Part shown: one piece after another, positions 59,046-64,000 of the stretch
How the letters are laid out: each line of letters starts with the position of its first letter
How positions within the stretch are numbered: the stretch's first letter is position 1
DNA from: Oceanimonas aquatica
Lineage (GTDB): Bacteria; Pseudomonadota; Gammaproteobacteria; Enterobacterales; Aeromonadaceae
Direction of reading: 5' to 3'
DNA: 64,000 bases
NCBI RefSeq assembly: GCF_030732065.1
Contig: NZ_JAVBHX010000003.1
Coordinates: 62,001-126,000, forward strand
Translations under genes and position numbers: made by a program
The notes under the pieces: generated by a model
Told to the model about the DNA's origin: nothing
Databases searched by the model: none
Seen by the model: only the letters and a program-made list of their open reading frames with translations

Positions 59046-60842
59046 ATGACCACATCATCACGGTATATCGCCGAACAGGCTACCCTGAGAGCCTTCCTCA
59101 ACTGTTATTTGCGTGAAGTCGAGCCGGGGATCGACTGTACTCATGTCGTCGGGTCGGAAAGCGGCGAGCCGGCAACCATCGAGGCCATTGAGCTGCCGCT
59201 GACCAGCCACCAGGCGACGCTGCGGGCCGAGCTGAGCTATCGCTCGCTCACCGGCTGCCATGTGTTTGGCCGGCTCTGGCTGTGCCGCACCCGGGAAGAT
59301 GGCTGGCAACCGGTAGAGCCGTTCAGCGCAGTGCTGATGCTGGTCCATGAAATTTACCGGGTGTTCTGCCGGGGCCATGCCGAACAGTTGCGCGAGCGGG
59401 AGCTGGAACTGCTGCACCGTCTCACCGACAGCTACCGGCTGATGGCCGCCTATGTGGAAGCGCGGCGCCGGCACCGGGAGATGGACACTTTTATTACCGC
59501 CGAGCAGGCGGTGCTGTTCGGTCACTGGCTGCACCCCACGCCCAAGAGTCGTCAGGGCATGACCGACTGGCAGCAAAGGGTCTACGCGCCCGAGCTTGGC
59601 GGTTGCTTTGCCCTGCATTATTTTGCCGCCGATGCGAGTCTGGTGCGGCACGGCTCGTCCCGGCCGCAGCAGGCACCGGACATGATCAAGGCACTGCTGG
59701 GGGACGACGCTCAGCGGCTGGCGCGCACGGACGGCAAGCTGCTGCTGCCCATGCATCCGCTGCAGGCGCAGGCGCTGCTGCTGGATCCGGCGGTCAATGC
59801 CCTGCTCGCCGACGGCAGGCTCAGTTATCTGGGGCCGGCCGGCCCCGAGTTTGCCGCCACTTCGTCGGTGCGTACTCTGTATCACCCGGCCTTGCCCTGG
59901 ATGGTCAAGTTTTCGATTCCGGTGCGGATCACCAACTCGCTGCGGCGCAACCGTCGCCATGAGCTGGAAGCAGGGGGCATGATGGACCGTCTGCTGGCCC
60001 GCACCGGCTTTTTACGCCGTTATCCGGCGTTTCGCATGATTCAGGATCCCGCCTACATCACCCTGGATCTGCCCGGCCGGGAAGAAAGCGGGTTTGAGGT
60101 GATACTGCGTGACAATCCCTTTACCGGCGGTAAAGAGCGGGGCGTGTGCACCATAGCGGCGCTGACCGCTGATCCCCTGCCGGGCGCGCCGTCGCGGCTG
60201 GCTGCCCTGCTCAAAGACCTGGCTCAGCGTGACGGACAGTCGCCGGAAGCTGCAGGCCGCCAGTGGTTTGAGCGCTATCTGGATTGTGCCCTCGAGCCGC
60301 TGCTCCGCCTCTTCGATGAGCAGGGCATTGCCCTGGAGGCCCACCAGCAGAACAGCTTGCTCGATGTCTCCACCGGCTATCCCACCGCTTATTATTACCG
60401 GGACAATCAGGGCTATTACCTGTCCGAGCGCTATCGTGGCCAGCTCGACCGGCTGGCGCCGGAGGCGGCGCAGATAGCATCGCTCTATTATCCGGACGAC
60501 ACCATTCAGGATCGTTTTGCCTATTACCTGATCGTTAACCAGGTTTACGCCATTATCAGCCGCATGGGGCAGGACGGCCTGGTCAGCGAGGCCGCGCTGC
60601 TGGCCATGCTGTACCGCCGTCTTGAGCGGCTGGCGGGCACCCTTGAAGGCGCCGGCCGCGACTTTGCCCGCTCCTTGCTGCACAGATCCACCATTCCGGC
60701 CAAGGGCAATTTGCTGACCCGGCTGTATGACGTGGATGAACTGGAAGCCGACAACGAGCAGGCCATTTATACCGAGCTGGTCAATCCGCTGTGGCAATGG
60801 CGACAGCGCCAGCGGCAGGAGGTGGCCGATGCCGTTGCCTGA
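59046..60842 (+). CDS. asbA: Petrobactin NIS synthetase AsbA
   Basis: This 598-aa IucA/IucC-family NRPS-independent siderophore synthetase is expected to condense citrate with spermidine using ATP. It matches Bacillus AsbA in length and in blocks throughout: ATLRAFLNCYLRE at the N terminus, GHWLHPTPKSRQGM (about residues 158-171), LPMHPLQAQALL, ATSSVRTLYHP, KFSIPVRITNSLRRN and ALEAHQQNSLLD (about 429-440) with the ATP/Mg-binding positions. An AAGG site precedes the ATG. The following three genes have the asbBCD order, which makes petrobactin more likely than aerobactin or vibrioferrin. Confidence 0.9.
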   Translation: MTTSSRYIAEQATLRAFLNCYLREVEPGIDCTHVVGSESGEPATIEAIELPLTSHQATLRAELSYRSLTGCHVFGRLWLCRTREDGWQPVEPFSAVLMLVHEIYRVFCRGHAEQLRERELELLHRLTDSYRLMAAYVEARRRHREMDTFITAEQAVLFGHWLHPTPKSRQGMTDWQQRVYAPELGGCFALHYFAADASLVRHGSSRPQQAPDMIKALLGDDAQRLARTDGKLLLPMHPLQAQALLLDPAVNALLADGRLSYLGPAGPEFAATSSVRTLYHPALPWMVKFSIPVRITNSLRRNRRHELEAGGMMDRLLARTGFLRRYPAFRMIQDPAYITLDLPGREESGFEVILRDNPFTGGKERGVCTIAALTADPLPGAPSRLAALLKDLAQRDGQSPEAAGRQWFERYLDCALEPLLRLFDEQGIALEAHQQNSLLDVSTGYPTAYYYRDNQGYYLSERYRGQLDRLAPEAAQIASLYYPDDTIQDRFAYYLIVNQVYAIISRMGQDGLVSEAALLAMLYRRLERLAGTLEGAGRDFARSLLHRSTIPAKGNLLTRLYDVDELEADNEQAIYTELVNPLWQWRQRQRQEVADAVA

Positions 60843-62544
60843 GGAACGGATCAACCAGCCGGAAGAGCGGGTGCTGCGGCAGCTGGTGGAAGCCCTGCTG
60901 TTTGAAAAACGGCTGCCGGCGGAATGGCAAAACACGGACGATGGCACCTTTCTGCACTGGCGCTTGCGCAACATTCACTACCGTTGCCGGGCCCGTATCG
61001 GTGCCTTTGGGCGGGTACGGATAACCGCCGGCAGCCTGCAGCAGAATGACGGCTGGGGCTGGCAGCCGGCCGGGTTGCAGCAGCTGCTTACGGCGCTGCC
61101 GGCGCAGCCTCGGGTGCGCGAGCAACTGGCGAGCGAGCTTGAACAAACGGTACGGCTGTGTCGCTGGAACCGGCAGCAGCTGGTCACGCCGCGCTCACGC
61201 CGCGGGCTGGATTTTGCCCGGCTGGAGGCCGCCCTCGACGAGGGGCATCCTTACCATCCCTGCTTCAAGGCGCGCACCGGATTCAGCGAGCGGGATCACC
61301 GGCAGTACGGCCCCGAGGCCGCGGCCCGCTTTCAGCTGGTGTGGCTGGCGGTGGAGCGTTCCTGCCTGCGTCAGTCACTGCCGGCGAAAGACACCGCCTT
61401 CTGGCTGGCCGAGCTGGGCGGCGAGGCCTGGGATCTGCTTTCTACCCGGTTGCATGGCCTGGGTGGCAGCTGGGAAAGTCACGGCCTGCTGCCCCTGCAT
61501 CCCTGGCAGTGGCAACAGCAACGCCACGCCCGGCTGGCCGCAGGGCTGGAGCAGGGGCGTTATCTTTTTCTCGGCGCGGCCGGCGATCACTATCAGGCCA
61601 GCCAGTCGGTACGCACCCTGCTGAATGCAGACTGCCCCCACAAGGCCAATATCAAGCTGGCGATGAACATGGTGAACAGCTCTTCGCTGCGCACCCTGGC
61701 ACCTCATTCGGTATGCAGCGCCCCGGCCATTTCGCACTGGCTGACCGGGGTGGTGGCGTCCGATCCCTTGTTCAACACGCGTTATCCGCTAACCCTGCTG
61801 GCCGAATATGCCGGCATGATCGCCGATGAAGAGGGGCAGCTGGCCGCCATCTGGCGTCAAAGCCTGACCCCACTGCTGCAGCCCGGCGAGCAGGCGGTGC
61901 CCTTTAATGCGCTGATGATGCTGGAGCAGGACGGCCGGCCCTTTATTGCCGACTGGCTGGCCCGGCACGGGCTGGAGCCCTGGCTCGACCGGCTGTTTGA
62001 GGTGGCGGTGCTGCCGGTGTGGCACCTGCTGGTGGCCCACGGCATTGCGCTGGAAGCCCATGGTCAGAACATGGTGCTGGTGCATCGCAATGGCTGGCCG
62101 GTGCGGCTGGTGCTGCGCGATTTTCACGAGAGCGTGGAGTATGTGCCCGCCTTTGTTCGCGCGCCGGAGCGGGTGCCGGACTTTCCGGCGCTGGATGCCT
62201 GCTACCGGAAAGCCGCGCCCAACCAGTATTACTGGATGGAAACCCTGGAGTTGCTGCGCGAGCTGGTGATGGACACCCTCTTTGTGTTCAACCTGAGCGA
62301 AGTGTCCAATCTGCTTGAAAGTCACTGTGGCCTGCCGGAAAACCGGTTCTGGTCCCGGCTGGCGCTCCGGCTGGAGCGCTACGCCAGCGAGCACCATCTG
62401 CAGGCGCGCCAGCGCCGGCTGGGGCACGATGCCCGCCAGCTTTATACCGAATCCCTGTTAACCCGCAAGTTGTCCGGTAACCGGGTGGACTATCACCATC
62501 TGATCGACAACCCCCTGTGTGCGGAACCCCATCACGAGAGCTGA
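60829..62544 (+). CDS. asbB: Petrobactin NIS synthetase AsbB
   Basis: This 571-aa second IucA/IucC-family synthetase should add the second spermidine arm to the citrate intermediate (and can couple 3,4-dihydroxybenzoyl-spermidine). Motifs parallel AsbA: GHPYHPCFKARTGFSERDH, LLPLHPWQWQQQ, SVRTLLNADCPHKANIKLAM and ALEAHGQNMVLVHRNGWP. The ATG at 60829 has AGGAGG 7 bp upstream and overlaps asbA by 14 nt; a longer frame back to 60727 is entirely inside asbA and is rejected. Confidence 0.9.
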   Translation: MPLPEERINQPEERVLRQLVEALLFEKRLPAEWQNTDDGTFLHWRLRNIHYRCRARIGAFGRVRITAGSLQQNDGWGWQPAGLQQLLTALPAQPRVREQLASELEQTVRLCRWNRQQLVTPRSRRGLDFARLEAALDEGHPYHPCFKARTGFSERDHRQYGPEAAARFQLVWLAVERSCLRQSLPAKDTAFWLAELGGEAWDLLSTRLHGLGGSWESHGLLPLHPWQWQQQRHARLAAGLEQGRYLFLGAAGDHYQASQSVRTLLNADCPHKANIKLAMNMVNSSSLRTLAPHSVCSAPAISHWLTGVVASDPLFNTRYPLTLLAEYAGMIADEEGQLAAIWRQSLTPLLQPGEQAVPFNALMMLEQDGRPFIADWLARHGLEPWLDRLFEVAVLPVWHLLVAHGIALEAHGQNMVLVHRNGWPVRLVLRDFHESVEYVPAFVRAPERVPDFPALDACYRKAAPNQYYWMETLELLRELVMDTLFVFNLSEVSNLLESHCGLPENRFWSRLALRLERYASEHHLQARQRRLGHDARQLYTESLLTRKLSGNRVDYHHLIDNPLCAEPHHES

Positions 62545-62549
62545 ATCCG

Positions 62550-63824
62550 ATGTTGTATGTAAACGAGCAATTTTATGATCGGGCCCATTTCGAGGCCGCC
62601 GCCCGTGAGTTTGCGGCCCTGTCGGCCCTTGCTGACTGCCGGCAATACCGCTACGCGGTCTGTCTGCCGGCCACGGCAGACTGGCTGGCGCTGTTTTTCT
62701 ATCTGCGCGACGCCGGCAGCACGGTATTGCCGCTGCACCCGGACATGCCCCTGGAAGCGGCCCAGCGACAGGCCCGGCGGGCCGGCTGTCACTGGCTGTT
62801 TTATCACGATCTGCATGCCGAACCGCTGGATCAGGGCCGCCCGGCGATACCGGGGGGCGAGTTGCTGCAGATGAGCTCCGGCACCACCGGCGAGCCCAAG
62901 TGTATTGCCCGCGCCTGGGCCAGCATAGAGCGCGAGCTGAGCAGTTATGTGAGTCATTTTCGCGAGCCCGAGACCATGACGGCGGTGATCGCCTGTCCGC
63001 TCACCCATTCCTACGGTCTGATCGCCGGCCTGCTGGTGGCCCTGCGCCGGGGACAGGTGCCGGTGATCCTCGACAACCTCAATCCCAAATACCTGCTGCG
63101 GCGTTTGCGGGCCATACCGCAGCATTTGCTCTATTCCTCACCGGCCATGCTCAACACCCTGTGCCGGCTGCTGCCGGCCGGGGAGCGCCTGCATGGGGTG
63201 ATGACCTCCGGCACCGTGTTGCCCGGTCCCTGGTTTCAGACCCTGAGCGCCTGCACCGAGCATCTGTTTCAGCAATACGGTTGTTCCGAGGCTGGCTGCA
63301 TTGCCATCAACCCGGCGGTGACCTCCGCCGGTGATATTGGCTTTGTGCTGCCGCATCTGATGCTGGTCAATGCCCCCAGCGGCGAAGCGCCGGCCGAGCT
63401 GGTGTTTAAAGGGGAGGACGGCGTTATTCACACTCGGGATCTGGGTTACCGGCGCCCCGACGGCATGCTGGTGTTCGTGGCCCGCAGTGATGACACCATC
63501 AATGTGGCCGGGCTGAACCTCTACCCACAGGAGGTGGAAGACGTGGTCATGGCGATGCCCGGCATTGATGACGCCGTGGTGCTGCGCAAGCCGGATCCCT
63601 TTTCCGGCGAGCGGGCCTGCCTGCTGTTTACCGCCGATGCGTCGGTCTCGCTAAATGCGTTACGGGACTGGTGCCGGGCCCGGCTGGTGCCCTATCAGAT
63701 CCCGGCGGAGATGGTGCAGGTGGAGGATATCGCGCGCCAGGCCAACGGCAAGATCAGCCGCCGGGAGGTGGCGGCGCGCTTTGCCGCCGGTGAGCTGACC
63801 CTCACTGCCGGGGAGGTGGCCTGA
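62550..63824 (+). CDS. asbC: 3,4-dihydroxybenzoate-AMP ligase AsbC-like
   Basis: This 424-aa ANL-superfamily adenylating enzyme has the P-loop core MSSGTTGEPKCIARAW (about residues 109-124), a middle motif QQYGCSEAG, and the A8-like DLGYRRPDG...GRSDDTINVAG-equivalent (ARSDDTINVAGLNLYP). A C-terminal NGKISRREV lysine motif ends it. In petrobactin synthesis AsbC activates 3,4-dihydroxybenzoate and loads it on carrier AsbD. Shorter than typical ANL enzymes, as AsbC is. It starts 5 bp after asbB. Confidence 0.88.
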   Translation: MLYVNEQFYDRAHFEAAAREFAALSALADCRQYRYAVCLPATADWLALFFYLRDAGSTVLPLHPDMPLEAAQRQARRAGCHWLFYHDLHAEPLDQGRPAIPGGELLQMSSGTTGEPKCIARAWASIERELSSYVSHFREPETMTAVIACPLTHSYGLIAGLLVALRRGQVPVILDNLNPKYLLRRLRAIPQHLLYSSPAMLNTLCRLLPAGERLHGVMTSGTVLPGPWFQTLSACTEHLFQQYGCSEAGCIAINPAVTSAGDIGFVLPHLMLVNAPSGEAPAELVFKGEDGVIHTRDLGYRRPDGMLVFVARSDDTINVAGLNLYPQEVEDVVMAMPGIDDAVVLRKPDPFSGERACLLFTADASVSLNALRDWCRARLVPYQIPAEMVQVEDIARQANGKISRREVAARFAAGELTLTAGEVA

Positions 63825-64000
63825 TGGAACAACAGCAGATTATCAACGCCATTCACCGGGTGCTGCGCGATACCCTGGCTCATCCGCATCTGAGCGGGTT
63901 CGGGCCCGATGCTCGGTTGAATGAAGACTTGTACCTGGACTCGATACAGATGCTGCAGTTGCTGCTTCACCTGGAGCTGGACTGGGGCTTTACCATTCCC
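63824..64000 (+). CDS. asbD: Aryl carrier protein AsbD-like, 3' end outside window
   Basis: The first 59 codons of a small acyl/aryl carrier protein are present. The start overlaps the asbC stop (TGATG). The 4'-phosphopantetheine attachment serine is in LYLDSIQMLQLLLHLE (Ser about residue 40), matching the AsbD pattern (DSI.MLQL). It would hold 3,4-dihydroxybenzoyl as a thioester for transfer to the spermidine arms by AsbE, which should lie just beyond the right edge with AsbF. Confidence 0.88.
   Translation, partial: MEQQQIINAIHRVLRDTLAHPHLSGFGPDARLNEDLYLDSIQMLQLLLHLELDWGFTIP

Noticed and set aside
59046-62544. Aerobactin or vibrioferrin synthesis genes
   Set aside because: The two synthetases are followed by an AMP ligase and carrier protein, which those pathways lack; motifs match AsbA/AsbB.

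Overview
The window is 64 kb of high-GC gammaproteobacterial chromosome. Gene content and order suggest a marine member of the Aeromonadales (Oceanimonas, Oceanisphaera or Zobellella type). This is inferred from a full MSHA pilus locus, a MotY-type polar-flagellar protein, several sodium-coupled transporters, E. coli-like housekeeping neighbourhoods (pabB-nudL-sdaA, metG/apbC, dcd-asmA, rlmI-acyP) and a petrobactin-type siderophore operon. No rRNA, tRNA, CRISPR array or prophage was seen.

Layout. 1-6.9 kb: housekeeping and envelope genes (nagD fragment, mtgA, an adenine deaminase, motY, a TauE exporter, lpxM with a coupled 41-aa membrane peptide, a DUF3025 protein, a retropepsin-like protease). 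7-18.3 kb: transport and signalling: an NSS symporter with its 32-aa MetS-like subunit, a DUF1127 protein, an SLC13 transporter, a large hybrid histidine kinase, dadA, an AEC transporter, and a DUF4212/SSS symporter pair. 18.4-32.7 kb: the MSHA type IV pilus locus. Assembly genes mshI to mshG overlap end to end, followed by two pilins and mshC-D-O-P-Q. mshM and mshF are not in their usual places. 32.8-34.6 kb: a PAS-GGDEF-EAL protein that is probably a c-di-GMP phosphodiesterase, next to a locus whose ATPase MshE carries c-di-GMP-binding motifs. 34.6-38.4 kb: mepA-glpK-glpD in one overlapping minus-strand unit. 39.1-40.4 kb: an IS10-like element inserted in a dispersed repeat. 40.5-45 kb: gloC, selU-selD, rlmI and acyP. 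45-57.4 kb: class I fumarase, pabB-nudL-sdaA, metG, apbC, dcd-asmA and yghU. 57.5-64 kb: a MATE transporter divergent from asbA-asbB-asbC-asbD, which runs off the right edge, with a Fur-like site and a palindrome between them.

Two dispersed hairpin-rich repeat families lie between genes. Family A (about 70-105 bp) has four copies, one split by the IS. Family B (about 90 bp) has two copies in opposite orientation. The region from the first pilin to mshQ is visibly richer in A+T than its neighbours, and mshQ starts with an 11-unit 9-bp tandem repeat.

All identifications come from reading motifs, protein lengths and gene context by eye. No database search was run.
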